64,000 nucleotides of DNA from contig NZ_JABEKV010000004.1 of NCBI RefSeq assembly GCF_013283645.1, positions 372,001 to 436,000 of the forward strand. Direction: 5' to 3'. Below are positions 24,521 through 33,509 of this stretch, piece after piece (the stretch's first letter is position 1; every line of letters begins with the position of its first letter). The stretch is from Sinorhizobium psoraleae. GTDB taxonomy: Bacteria > Pseudomonadota > Alphaproteobacteria > Rhizobiales > Rhizobiaceae. The position numbers were made by a program, and so were the translations under genes. The notes beneath the pieces were generated by a model, which saw nothing but the letters and a program-made list of their open reading frames with translations, did not search any database and was not told the DNA's origin.

Positions 24521-24982
24521 ATGCTTTCGGTCAATGGACCAACCGTCACCACCACCAAGCTTGTCCTTGGCCTCGGCTGCGAGCGGAACGCCGCGCCTGA
24601 GGAAGTGATCGCGCTTGCCGAACGGGCGCTTGCCGAAGTCGGTGCCGGCAAGGAAGAGATTGAGCTTGTCGCCTCGCTTGATGCCCGCGCCGAGGAGGCG
24701 GCGATCCATGCCGCCGGCCGTCATTTTTCCGTGCCTGTGCGCTTCTTCGACGCCGCGACGCTGGAGGCGGAGGCGGCGCGATTGCAGAATCCCTCGGAGA
24801 TCGTTTTTGCCCATACCGGCTGCCACGGCGTGGCGGAAGGCGCGGCACTTGCCGGAGCAGGTCTGGATGCAATTCTGATCGTGCCGAAAATCCGTTCGGC
24901 CCGCGCGACGGCGGCAATCGCCGGTCCCGCGCGTGATGCCGGCAGGATTGCTATCCGGACGAAGCGCGCGGGGGCCACCTGA
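24521..24982 (+). CDS. cobE: Cobalamin biosynthesis protein CobE
   Basis: 153 residues, the size of CobE, which matches the C-terminal domain of CbiG. The LGLGCERNAAPEEV start and HTGCHGVAEGAAL segment fit. The ATG at 24521 has GGGGAG upstream; a longer upstream frame is rejected as out of family. CobE is required in the aerobic pathway; its exact step is unsettled. It precedes cobA by 136 bp. Confidence 0.88.
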   Translation: MLSVNGPTVTTTKLVLGLGCERNAAPEEVIALAERALAEVGAGKEEIELVASLDARAEEAAIHAAGRHFSVPVRFFDAATLEAEAARLQNPSEIVFAHTGCHGVAEGAALAGAGLDAILIVPKIRSARATAAIAGPARDAGRIAIRTKRAGAT

Positions 24983-25118
24983 TGGCGTTGTCCAGTGATC
25001 GGCGGGTGCCCTTTGATGAGCAGATTCAATTCTCTGTCGTCGATTTCTATGAAAATAAATTACCTGCCTTGCGGGTTGAATCAGGTCTGCAGTCCCGCAG
25101 GACCTCAAGGATTATGCA

Positions 25119-25961
25119 ATGACGGATGCACTTTTCGCCGGCCTGCCCGAACTTGAACCCGGTTGCGTCTGGCTGGTCGGCGCCGGCCCGGGTGACCCTG
25201 GCCTTCTGACGCTGCACGCCGCCAATGCCCTGCGCCAGGCGGACGTTATAGTCCATGATGCGCTGGTGAACGGCGATTGCCTGAAGCTCGCGAAGCCCGG
25301 CGCAACGCTCGAATTTGCCGGAAAACGGGGCGGCAAACCCTCGCCAAAGCAACGCGACATCTCGCTGCGCCTCGTCGAACTGGCGCGCGCCGGAAATCGC
25401 GTGCTGCGGCTCAAGGGCGGCGATCCCTTCGTCTTCGGCCGTGGCGGCGAGGAAGCGTTGACGCTCGTCGAGCATGGCATTCCGTTCCGCATTGTTCCCG
25501 GCATCACCGCCGGCATTGGCGGTCTTGCCTATGCCGGCATTCCGGTGACGCATCGCGAAGTCAATCATGCGGTCACGTTCCTGACCGGGCATGATTCCTC
25601 CGGCGTCGTGCCGGATCGGATCAATTGGGAAGGCATTGCCAAGGGTTCGCCGGTGATCGTCATGTACATGGCGATGAAGCATATCGGCCAGATCGCAGCC
25701 AATCTCATCGCCGGCGGTCGCTCGCCAGAGGAGCCGGTGGCCTTCGTCTGCAATGCCGCGACGCCCGATCAGGTGGTGCTGGAGACCACGCTTTCGCGCG
25801 CCGAAGCCGATGTCGCGGCCTCCGGCCTCGAGCCGCCGGCAATCGTCGTCGTCGGCGAGGTCGTTCGCCTGCGCGCGGCTCTCGACTGGCTGGGGGCACG
25901 TGATGGCCGCGTGCTCGCGACCGATCCCTTCGCGAACCGCGTTCTCCGGGATCGCGCATGA
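25119..25961 (+). CDS. cobA: Uroporphyrinogen-III C-methyltransferase
   Basis: 280 residues. SUMT makes precorrin-2 from uroporphyrinogen III with two S-adenosylmethionine molecules, the entry point to cobalamin. The VGAGPGDPGLLTLHA motif is near residue 20. LRLKGGDPFVFGRGGEE and GITAGIGGLAYAGIPVTHR follow. Good AAGGA ribosome site. Its stop overlaps the cobB start by 4 bp. Confidence 0.96.
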   Translation: MTDALFAGLPELEPGCVWLVGAGPGDPGLLTLHAANALRQADVIVHDALVNGDCLKLAKPGATLEFAGKRGGKPSPKQRDISLRLVELARAGNRVLRLKGGDPFVFGRGGEEALTLVEHGIPFRIVPGITAGIGGLAYAGIPVTHREVNHAVTFLTGHDSSGVVPDRINWEGIAKGSPVIVMYMAMKHIGQIAANLIAGGRSPEEPVAFVCNAATPDQVVLETTLSRAEADVAASGLEPPAIVVVGEVVRLRAALDWLGARDGRVLATDPFANRVLRDRA

Positions 25962-27262
25962 GCGGTCTGTTGATTGCTGCCCCGAGCTCCGGCTCGGGCA
26001 AGACGACGGTGACGCTCGGGCTGATGCGGGCGTTGAAGCGGCGCGGCATCGCCATTGCGCCCGGCAAGGCGGGGCCTGACTATATCGATCCCGCCTTCCA
26101 CACCGCGGCAAGCGGTGAACCCTGTCTCAATTATGATCCCTGGGCGATGCGCTCCGAATTGCTTGTCGCCAATGCTGCGCAGGCGGCCGCCGACGGGCGT
26201 AGGCTTGTGGTCGAGGCGATGATGGGTCTTCACGATGGCGCCGCTGACGGCACCGGGGCGCCGGCGGACCTTGCCGCGACGCTCGGCCTTGCCGTGATCC
26301 TGGTCGTCGATTGCGCCCGTCTGTCCCATTCGGTCGCGGCGCTGGTTCGCGGTTACGCGGACTACCGCGACGATATCCGCGTCGTCGGCGTCATCCTCAA
26401 CAAGGTCGGCAGCGATCGCCACGAGATGATGCTGCGCGATGCGCTCGAGCGTGCCGGCGTGTCGATCTTCGGCGTGCTTCGGCATGAGGGCACGCTGAAA
26501 CTGCCAGAGCGTCACCTGGGACTGGTGCAGGCGGGCGAGCACGGGAGCCTGGAGCCGTTCATCGATCATGCCGCGGATCTCATCGAGACCAATTGCGATC
26601 TCGATGCCATTCTGCGCGCCGCAGCACCACTGCCGCCACAGCCGGCGAAAGCCGAAACCACGACGCTGAAACCGCTCGGCCAGCGAATCGCCATCGCCCG
26701 TGATGTCGCTTTCGCCTTCTACTATGCGCATCTCGTTTCCGGTTGGCGCGGGCAAGGCGCGGAAATTTCCTTCTTCTCGCCGCTTCAGGACGAAGCGCCC
26801 CAGAGCGGCGCCGATGCCATCTATCTGCCCGGCGGCTATCCCGAACTGCACGCCGAAAAACTGGCCGGGGCGACGCGGTTCTGCAAGGCCACGCGGGACG
26901 CGGCGGAGGCAGGCGCGCGCATCTTCGGGGAGTGCGGCGGCTACATGACCCTCGGCGAGGGGCTTGTCGCAGCGGATGGCAGGCGTTACGAGATGCTTGG
27001 CCTCTTGCCGCTGGTGACCAGCTTTGCAGAGCGCAAGCGGCATCTTGGATACCGGCGCGTCGCGCCGCTCGACAACGCATTTTTCGATGGACCGATGACG
27101 GCGCACGAATTCCATTATGCGACGATTGTCTCCGAAGGGGCGGCAGAACCGCTCTTCGCGGTCCGTGACGCCGCGGGTGTCGATCTCGGCCATGCTGGCC
27201 TCCGGCGCGGTAATGTCGCTGGCTCCTTCATGCATCTCATCGATCTCGCGGACAGGCGATGA
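25958..27262 (+). CDS. cobB: Hydrogenobyrinic acid a,c-diamide synthase
   Basis: 434 residues. Amidates side chains a and c of hydrogenobyrinic acid in the aerobic pathway. The N-terminal ATP-binding domain starts with a P-loop-like SSGSGKTTV at about 10-18. The C-terminal glutaminase domain has GECGGYMTLG with the nucleophile Cys. It overlaps cobA (ATGA) and cobC by 4 bp each. Confidence 0.95.
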   Translation: MSGLLIAAPSSGSGKTTVTLGLMRALKRRGIAIAPGKAGPDYIDPAFHTAASGEPCLNYDPWAMRSELLVANAAQAAADGRRLVVEAMMGLHDGAADGTGAPADLAATLGLAVILVVDCARLSHSVAALVRGYADYRDDIRVVGVILNKVGSDRHEMMLRDALERAGVSIFGVLRHEGTLKLPERHLGLVQAGEHGSLEPFIDHAADLIETNCDLDAILRAAAPLPPQPAKAETTTLKPLGQRIAIARDVAFAFYYAHLVSGWRGQGAEISFFSPLQDEAPQSGADAIYLPGGYPELHAEKLAGATRFCKATRDAAEAGARIFGECGGYMTLGEGLVAADGRRYEMLGLLPLVTSFAERKRHLGYRRVAPLDNAFFDGPMTAHEFHYATIVSEGAAEPLFAVRDAAGVDLGHAGLRRGNVAGSFMHLIDLADRR

Positions 27263-28260
27263 CCGCTCCCATCCTTCATGGCGGCGGGATCACCGAGGCC
27301 GCCGCGCGTTTCGGTGGAACCCCGGGCGACTGGCTCGATCTTTCGACCGGCATCAACCCGTGCCCGGTTTCTCTGCCAGAGATCGACCCGCACATCTGGC
27401 ATCGCCTGCCGGACCGCTATGTCGAAGAGGCAGCGCGACTGGCTGCGAGCCGCTATTACCGAACCGGCGATATCATGCCCCTGCCGGTGCCCGGGACCCA
27501 GGCGGCAATCCAGTTGCTGCCGCGACTGGTGGAGACGAGCAAGCGCGCCGCCGTATTCGCGCCGACCTATGGCGAATATGCCCGCGTGCTCGCAGTCGCC
27601 GGCATAGCGGTCGACTCCGTCGAGCGCGCTGACGATCTCACTGCGGCGCATCGCCTTGCCGTGGTCGTCAATCCCAACAATCCGACTGGTCGGCTCTTCC
27701 CGCCGGAGGAAATTCTTGCGATGGCCGAGGCCATGAAAGCACATGGGGGCTTGCTCGTGGTCGACGAAGCCTTCGGGGATCTTGAGCCGGATGCGAGCGT
27801 CGCCCGATATGCCGCCGCTTTCGACAACCTCATCGTCTTCCGCTCCTTCGGCAAGTTCTTCGGGCTTGCGGGCCTGAGGCTCGGCTTCGTCGCCGCCGGC
27901 GCTCCCGTGCTTAGGGCGTTCGGCGAATGGCTCGGTCCTTGGGCGGTTTCCGGCCCGGCGCTTGCAATTTCCGCGAAACTCATGGAAGGCGACACCGATG
28001 CGATCGCGAGAGGCATTCTCGCTCGCAAGGCCGGACTGGACGCGGTGCTCCGCACGGCCGGCCTGAAGATCGCGGGCGGTACGGGGCTTTTCACCCTAAT
28101 CGAAAATCAGCGCGCCCATGAGCTTCACACCGCGCTCTGCGAAGTGCACGTCCTGACCCGCAGGTTCGACCACAACCCGCACTGGCTCAGGATCGGACTC
28201 ACCCCGGACGAAAACGGTGATCGGCGCCTCGCCGATGCCTTGCAGCGGACAGGTGTGTAA
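27259..28260 (+). CDS. cobC: L-threonine-O-3-phosphate decarboxylase-type aminotransferase
   Basis: 333-residue class I/II PLP enzyme (CobD in Salmonella naming) that supplies (R)-1-amino-2-propanol phosphate for the nucleotide loop. NPNNPTGRL and the PLP lysine in FRSFGKFFGLAGLRLG are clear. It overlaps cobB by 4 bp and directly abuts cobD. Confidence 0.93.
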   Translation: MTAPILHGGGITEAAARFGGTPGDWLDLSTGINPCPVSLPEIDPHIWHRLPDRYVEEAARLAASRYYRTGDIMPLPVPGTQAAIQLLPRLVETSKRAAVFAPTYGEYARVLAVAGIAVDSVERADDLTAAHRLAVVVNPNNPTGRLFPPEEILAMAEAMKAHGGLLVVDEAFGDLEPDASVARYAAAFDNLIVFRSFGKFFGLAGLRLGFVAAGAPVLRAFGEWLGPWAVSGPALAISAKLMEGDTDAIARGILARKAGLDAVLRTAGLKIAGGTGLFTLIENQRAHELHTALCEVHVLTRRFDHNPHWLRIGLTPDENGDRRLADALQRTGV

Positions 28261-29244
28261 ATGACGGCTGAAATTTTCCTCATCCTCATCGTCGCGCTAA
28301 TAATCGACCGTCTCGTCGGCGATCCCGACTGGCTCTGGTCGCGCGTGACGCATCCGGTCGTTTTTTTCGGCAAGGCGATCGGGGTTTTCGATCGGGCGCT
28401 CAACCGCGGCAGGGCGGGAGCGGGCGCCCTGAAAATGCGGGGCTTGGCGACGATCCTGCTCCTGCTGATGGCGAGCATCGTAGTCGGCGTCGTTCTTAAC
28501 CGCCTGTTCGGTGCACTGGGTGCCATTGGCTTCCTGCTGGAAGCGTTCCTCGTTGCGGTCTTTCTCGCCCAGAAGAGCCTCGGCGAACATGTCATGCGCG
28601 TGGCGGAAGGTCTGCGTCGCGATGGGCTGGAAGGCGGCAGGACGGCGGTGTCGATGATCGTCGGCCGTGATCCGAAGACGCTCGACGAGCCCGGCGTCTG
28701 CCGGGCAGCGATCGAGAGCCTTGCTGAAAACTTCTCCGACGGCGTCGTGGCGCCCGCCCTATGGTACGCAGTCGCCGGGCTTCCGGGTCTGTTCGCCTAC
28801 AAGATGCTGAACACGGCGGATTCGATGATCGGCCACAAGAGCCCGAAATATCTGCATTTTGGCTGGGCCTCCGCACGGCTGGACGACCTTGCCAACTGGC
28901 CTGCCGCGCGGCTTTCGATCCTGCTCGTTGCCGCCGGCGCGCGCCTTTATCGCGGCATCGAGGCGGCGCGCAATGCCATCTCCGTTGCCTTGCGCGACCA
29001 TGGCCTCCATCGCTCGCCGAATTCCGGATGGCCCGAGGCGGCGATGGCGGGCGCACTCGACATCCAGCTGGCTGGGCCGAGGACCTATGGCGGCGTGAGG
29101 GTCGACGAGCCGATGATCAACGAACCCGGAAGATCGGTTGCGATCCCGGAGGATATCGACGCCGCCGTATCAGTCTTTTACGGGGCCTGCTCTGCCATGA
29201 CGCTGGCTTTTGCCGCCGCAGCGCTGGTGGCATTGCTGTTCTGA
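28261..29244 (+). CDS. cobD: Adenosylcobinamide-phosphate synthase
   Basis: 327-residue integral membrane protein (CbiB in enteric naming) joining aminopropanol phosphate to adenosylcobyric acid. DRLVGDP near the N-terminus and ESLAENFSDGVVAPALWY, NTADSMIGHK and PNSGWPEAAMAGAL are family signatures. The ATG follows the cobC stop without a gap. Last gene of the cobE-D operon. Confidence 0.95.
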   Translation: MTAEIFLILIVALIIDRLVGDPDWLWSRVTHPVVFFGKAIGVFDRALNRGRAGAGALKMRGLATILLLLMASIVVGVVLNRLFGALGAIGFLLEAFLVAVFLAQKSLGEHVMRVAEGLRRDGLEGGRTAVSMIVGRDPKTLDEPGVCRAAIESLAENFSDGVVAPALWYAVAGLPGLFAYKMLNTADSMIGHKSPKYLHFGWASARLDDLANWPAARLSILLVAAGARLYRGIEAARNAISVALRDHGLHRSPNSGWPEAAMAGALDIQLAGPRTYGGVRVDEPMINEPGRSVAIPEDIDAAVSVFYGACSAMTLAFAAAALVALLF

Positions 29245-29282
29245 ATTTCTTCTGTTTTGTCTGATCCCTGCTTATATCAGAT

Positions 29283-30038
29283 ATGATGACCTCATTGTGG
29301 ACCGAGCAATGCAAACGCCCGCCGCTCATCATCGCCCATCGCGCCGGTGCGGCTCTCGCCACTGAAAATACTGTCGGCGCTCTCAACGCGGCAGCGGCGG
29401 CTGGCGCCGATGCCATCGAGACGGATGTCCGCCGGACAAGGGATGGAGCCCTTGTCTGCATGCACGATGCCGATCTTCGGCGGCTGTGCGGTGACACGCG
29501 TGCCGTGGCCGAGCTCGATCTAGCAACACTCCGCAGCCTGCTGCCGGCGGTAATGACATTAAGGGATGCCTTGGCTGCCTCTCATCCGTTGGGTCTTCTG
29601 CTCGACGTCAAGCTGACGGGGGAACGGCATCTTTCGCAAATCATCGGCGAAATCGTGTTCATGGACGCGGTCGAGCGAACTCTGCTTGGATTGCGTGACA
29701 TCGGACTTATCGGTGCCGCGCAGGACATCATGGCGGATATCGCTGTTCTTGCTTTCCTGGAACAGCCAGACTCCGCACCAGAAGCGCGGCGAGCGGGTGC
29801 AAGCTGGTTCAGGCTGTGGCAGGGCGATGCGACCGCCGAACGTGCTACCGCCGTGCGTAACGCCGGCATGCGCCTTGCCGTGATGGTTGGTCAGCCGCGG
29901 ATGGTCCCTCGTGCCGAGTACCCGCCGTTTCCCGTCGGCTTGGTCGATCGGGAAGGGCTTGAACGGCTACGACAGATCGCACCGGACGCGATCCTCCTCG
30001 ACGATCCGCGCTTGGCCGTGGAAGGTATCTTCAAATAG
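29283..30038 (+). CDS. Glycerophosphodiester phosphodiesterase-family protein
   Basis: 251 residues. The GDPD core motifs IAHRAG...ENT and ETDVRRTRDG...MHD are present near the N-terminus, and LLDVKL replaces the usual L-E-K. Cleaves glycerophosphodiesters to glycerol phosphate and an alcohol. No signal peptide seen. It follows cobD by 38 bp on the same strand, so it may be read through from the cob operon. Confidence 0.82.
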   Translation: MMTSLWTEQCKRPPLIIAHRAGAALATENTVGALNAAAAAGADAIETDVRRTRDGALVCMHDADLRRLCGDTRAVAELDLATLRSLLPAVMTLRDALAASHPLGLLLDVKLTGERHLSQIIGEIVFMDAVERTLLGLRDIGLIGAAQDIMADIAVLAFLEQPDSAPEARRAGASWFRLWQGDATAERATAVRNAGMRLAVMVGQPRMVPRAEYPPFPVGLVDREGLERLRQIAPDAILLDDPRLAVEGIFK

Positions 30039-30070
30039 AGCTTCGATTCGCGGTCCAACGCGCCGTGCTG

Positions 30071-30808
30071 TTAATCCATACCGGCGAAGCGCATCAGTCG
30101 GCCGACGTCGGGCACGATGACCCGCCGGCTGTTCTCGACGCGGATCACGCCGTCCTTGCGCAGCTTGGTGATCTGGCGGCTTACCGTTTCGATGGTGAGA
30201 CCGAGGTAGTCGGCGATATCGGCGCGCGATAGTGGCAGGTCGAACTCGGTTGCATTGCCATGCTCCGGATCGATGTGCGTGGCGATGAGGTAGAGGAAGC
30301 TCGCGACCTTTTCCTGCGCGGTCTTGCGGCCGAGTGTCAGCATCCAGTCGCGTGCTTCGTCGAGCTCCTTCAGAGCCTGCTCGTGCAGCCGATGTTCCAG
30401 CCCGGGCGCTTCCGCGACCAGCCGCTCGACGACGGCGCGCGGGAAGGCACAGATATCGATGCCGGTTGCCGCTTCCGCGCTCAGTGCGCTCTCGCGCGTG
30501 AAGGGCCTGCCCATGAAGTCGGGTGCGAACTGCAGTCCGACGATCTGCTGGCGACCGTCGGAGAGCATCTTGCTGAGCTTCACCACGCCGCGAATGATGT
30601 TCGCATAATTGTTGGTCGCTTCGCCCTGGCCGACCATCTCACTGCCCGGATCGATGCGTCGGCGGGTCGAATGGCGGCTGAGTTCGGTGAGCTGACTTGG
30701 CGTGAGTGTACTGCAGACGCCACCGTGGCGCGCCTCGCATGCAGCGCAGACGAACGGGATGTCCGAATTATGGATGTCCTTGCGGCTATGTTCGCTGACG
30801 ATTTGCAA
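30071..30808 (-). CDS. fnrN: FnrN-type oxygen-responsive CRP/FNR regulator
   Basis: 245 residues. The N-terminal cysteine cluster CAACEARHGGVC (Cys21, 24, 32) and an internal Cys near 119 can hold an oxygen-labile 4Fe-4S cluster, which separates it from FixK. Cyclic-nucleotide-like fold in the middle; HTH near 190-220 (LGLTIETVSRQITKL) with the FNR-type E-SR contact. It starts with TTG at 30808. Divergent from hemN, with an FNR box between the genes; a matching box stands before ccoN. Confidence 0.87.
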   Translation of the reverse strand: MQIVSEHSRKDIHNSDIPFVCAACEARHGGVCSTLTPSQLTELSRHSTRRRIDPGSEMVGQGEATNNYANIIRGVVKLSKMLSDGRQQIVGLQFAPDFMGRPFTRESALSAEAATGIDICAFPRAVVERLVAEAPGLEHRLHEQALKELDEARDWMLTLGRKTAQEKVASFLYLIATHIDPEHGNATEFDLPLSRADIADYLGLTIETVSRQITKLRKDGVIRVENSRRVIVPDVGRLMRFAGMD

Positions 30809-30990
30809 TTCTTCCGTGCCCCACTGTGTAACAGCGTCCTTTGCGCTTTGATAAGACGCGCGGCGCTGAAGGAACCAAAGAGGATTGAAGTTCTCAAATC
30901 AAGAGTTGACAGGTGCCAGTTCCGGAACCGCGAAACTATGTCTCAGATGAAATTGCGAAGTGTCAATTTTTCGGAAGTTGGCGAGTATAC

Positions 30991-31004
30991 TTGATCAAAA
31001 TCAA
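30991..31004 (+). promoter_or_regulatory. FNR/FixK box upstream of hemN
   Basis: TTGATCAAAATCAA matches the TTGAT-N4-ATCAA consensus exactly. Its centre predicts a start of transcription near 31039 if placed at -41.5, leaving about 19 nt before the hemN ATG. Class II activation under low oxygen is expected. Confidence 0.85.
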
Positions 31005-31057
31005 AGGCTGTCGCGCTACTCTCGCTTATCTCTTCTTCACCCTTCTTGGAGAGAAAG

Positions 31058-32407
31058 ATGGAAGACGCACTCGTTCTGAAATATGCGGCGGCGGTGCCGC
31101 GCTACACCAGCTACCCAACCGCGCCGCACTTCTCCGGAGAAATCGGCAATGCGGAATACGAGAGGTGGCTCGGTGCGATCGGCGAGGGCGACAGCCTGTC
31201 GCTCTACGCGCATATTCCCTATTGCGACCGCCTCTGTTGGTTCTGCGCCTGCCATACGAAGCACACGCTGCGCTACGAACCCGTGGCCGCTTATCTGGCG
31301 GGCCTCCACAAGGAAATAGAGGCTGTCGGCAACCGGGTGACGTCGGGCGCACGCGTGACCGCGCTGCATCTCGGCGGCGGTTCGCCGACACTCGTGCGGC
31401 CTGATGATCTTATCGCGCTGAAGAACCGCTTCTCGCGGCATTTTAGCTTTGCCGAGGATTGCGAGATCAGCGTCGAGATGGATCCGAACGATCTCGACGA
31501 GGCGCGCCACGATGCCCTGGCGGCGATCGGCATGACCCGGGCGAGCTTCGGCATCCAGGATTTCGATCCGGTGGTGCAGAAGGCCATCAATCGCATCCAG
31601 ACCTACGAGCAGACGCGCGATGCCATCGAGGCGTCGCGGGCGCGCGGCGTGCGTTCTGTCAATTGTGACGTGCTCTATGGTTTGCCGCATCAAACCATGG
31701 CAACGCTCGAGCGGACCATCGAAGCCGTTCTGTCGCTTGAGCCCGATCGCGTTGCGCTGTTCGGCTATGCGCACGTCCCGTGGATGAAAAAGCATCAGCA
31801 GATGATTCCGGAGGCGAGCCTGCCGGACGTCGTCGCCCGCTATGCGCAGATGGCGCGGGCGAAGGAGATGCTCGTCGCCGCCGGCTACGAGGCGATCGGC
31901 ATCGACCATTTCGCGCGACCATCTGACTCGCTCGCTGTCGCCAGCCGGGAAGGGCGGTTGCGGCGCAATTTCCAGGGTTATACGGACGACACGGCCGAAA
32001 CGCTGATCGGCCTTGGCGCCTCGGCGATCGGTCAGTTCCGCGAGGGCTACGTGCAGAACATGCCGGCGACCGGGGAATATCTGCGCCAGGTGGAGCAGGG
32101 CGGCCTTGCGGCTCTTCGCGGCTACGCCCTGACGCCGGAGGATCGGCTGCGGGCGCGGGTGATCGCTCTCGTCATGTGCGAGTTCGGCTTCTCCTTCGCT
32201 CGCATCGAGGAGGAATTCCCGGCGCTCGCCTCATCGGTCATCGACGAGGCACGGCTGTTCCGTGCGCGCGACACCGATGGCCTCTCGACGATCGAGACTG
32301 GCGCCTTCAAGCTCACGGCGCGCGGGAGGCCCTTCGCCCGTTCGGTCGCCGCCGTCTTCGACGCCCATCTTTCGAACGGGCGCGGCCGCCATTCGGTCGC
32401 CGTTTAG
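31058..32407 (+). CDS. hemN: Oxygen-independent coproporphyrinogen III oxidase
   Basis: 449-residue radical-SAM enzyme of anaerobic or microaerobic heme synthesis. The CX3CX2C cluster motif is at Cys56, Cys60 and Cys63 (CDRLCWFC), followed by LHLGGGSPT and the HemN C-terminal domain. The ATG at 31058 has GGAGAG upstream; a TTG at 31046 is rejected. Controlled by the FNR box at 30991. A strong terminator follows at 32441. Confidence 0.93.
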   Translation: MEDALVLKYAAAVPRYTSYPTAPHFSGEIGNAEYERWLGAIGEGDSLSLYAHIPYCDRLCWFCACHTKHTLRYEPVAAYLAGLHKEIEAVGNRVTSGARVTALHLGGGSPTLVRPDDLIALKNRFSRHFSFAEDCEISVEMDPNDLDEARHDALAAIGMTRASFGIQDFDPVVQKAINRIQTYEQTRDAIEASRARGVRSVNCDVLYGLPHQTMATLERTIEAVLSLEPDRVALFGYAHVPWMKKHQQMIPEASLPDVVARYAQMARAKEMLVAAGYEAIGIDHFARPSDSLAVASREGRLRRNFQGYTDDTAETLIGLGASAIGQFREGYVQNMPATGEYLRQVEQGGLAALRGYALTPEDRLRARVIALVMCEFGFSFARIEEEFPALASSVIDEARLFRARDTDGLSTIETGAFKLTARGRPFARSVAAVFDAHLSNGRGRHSVAV

Positions 32408-32440
32408 CAACACCGTTTTTTTAATCGCCACGGCAATCAC

Positions 32441-32484
32441 CACGGCAAAAGCCAAGAGGCATTGGCTTTTGCCGTGCATTTTTC
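32441..32484 (+). terminator. Rho-independent terminator after hemN
   Basis: CACGGCAAAAGCCAA and its perfect reverse complement form a 15-bp stem with a 6-nt loop, followed by CATTTTTC. It isolates hemN from acpXL. Confidence 0.85.
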
Positions 32485-32524
32485 TATAGGGATCGCCAAG
32501 ACTCGATTTTCATGAGGTATGCGC

Positions 32525-32806
32525 GTGACAGCAACATTCGACAAGGTCGCCGATATTATTGCGGAAACCAGCGAGATCGATCGCGAGACGATCAAGCCGG
32601 AAAGCCACACGATCGATGATCTCGGCATCGACAGCCTGGACTTCCTCGACATCGTTTTTGCGATCGACAAGGAATTCGGGATCAAGATCCCGCTCGAGCA
32701 GTGGACGCAGGAAGTCAACGAAGGCAAGGTCTCGACCGAGGAATACTTCGTGCTGAAGAACCTCTGCGCGAAGATCGATGAACTTCGGGCTGCCAAAGCG
32801 GGATGA
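32525..32806 (+). CDS. acpXL: Acyl carrier protein AcpXL for very-long-chain fatty acids
   Basis: 93 residues. Carries the C28 acyl chain destined for rhizobial lipid A. Phosphopantetheine Ser37 lies in DLGIDSLDF. The start is most likely the GTG at 32525, seven bases after GAGG, giving the known [11 protein letters not shown]-terminus. The ATG at 32519 is only one base from the ribosome site. Founding gene of the acpXL-fabZXL-fabF2XL-fabF1XL-adh2XL-lpxXL cluster. A RIME-type repeat begins at its stop codon. Confidence 0.94.
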   Translation: MTATFDKVADIIAETSEIDRETIKPESHTIDDLGIDSLDFLDIVFAIDKEFGIKIPLEQWTQEVNEGKVSTEEYFVLKNLCAKIDELRAAKAG

Positions 32807-32904
32807 GGAAAAGTGTGAAGCGGTTTTCCGCCCGCATTCCGCTTTACTTTGTTGAAATCGATCACGTTTATGATTTTGGTTTTTCAAACCAAAAGCACGT
32901 GATC
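32798..32904. repeat. RIME1-like mosaic element, complete
   Basis: About 107 bp with two palindromes. The first (32798-32842) has GCGG...CCGC arms with inner GAGGAAAAGTGTG and GCGGTTTTCCGC. The second (32860-32904) is GATCACGT...ACGTGATC around GATTTTGG/CCAAAA. Size and two-palindrome layout match the rhizobial RIME1 family as I know it. It begins at the acpXL stop. Confidence 0.75.
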
Positions 32905-33030
32905 TAGAGCCTGATTGACCTTCCGCTGACGCGGTTCGTTCCGTTTCCCGATGCCGCCTGTCGCGTCCCGCGCTTGACAGGCGGCATCGGCGTTTTTACT
33001 TGAGCCCGAAACCAACGGGGGTCAGCCTTC

Positions 33031-33507
33031 ATGCTCCTTGAATACTTTCAGATGATCGACCGCGTCGAAACGGTCGATCTCGCGGCGGGTCGCCTGACGG
33101 CACGATCCGTCGTTCCGGAAAAGAGCCCCGTGTTCGAGGGGCATTTTCCGGGTTATCCCCTGGTTCCAGGCGTGCTCCTGATCGAGACCATGGCGCAGGC
33201 CTCGGGTTTCCTCGTGCTTGCCGCGACGAAATTTGCGGCGATGCCCTTCCTGATGTCGGTCGACGGCGCCAAGATGCGCTCCTTTGTAGAGCCTTCCACC
33301 GAGCTTGAGATCGAGGCGCTGCTGGAGCATGAAGGATCCGGCTTTGCCGTAACAAAGGCGAAGATCACCTCGGGCGGCAAGAAGGTATGCGATGCCCAGC
33401 TGAAGCTGAGGACGATGCCGTTCGATCAGGTGCCGCTCGGCGATATCGTTCGGAAGCGTGCCGAGGAACTGGGACTGATGGCCGCGACGGCCGGTTCGGA
33501 GAACTGA
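33031..33507 (+). CDS. fabZXL: 3-hydroxyacyl-ACP dehydratase of the VLCFA cluster
   Basis: 158-residue hot-dog-fold dehydratase, FabZ type. Catalytic His38 is in FEGHFPGYPLVPG and the acidic partner in LIETMAQ. It removes water during very-long-chain acyl elongation on AcpXL. The stop lies 2 bp before the fabF2XL start, so the two are probably translationally coupled. Confidence 0.9.
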   Translation: MLLEYFQMIDRVETVDLAAGRLTARSVVPEKSPVFEGHFPGYPLVPGVLLIETMAQASGFLVLAATKFAAMPFLMSVDGAKMRSFVEPSTELEIEALLEHEGSGFAVTKAKITSGGKKVCDAQLKLRTMPFDQVPLGDIVRKRAEELGLMAATAGSEN

Positions 33508-33509
33508 AG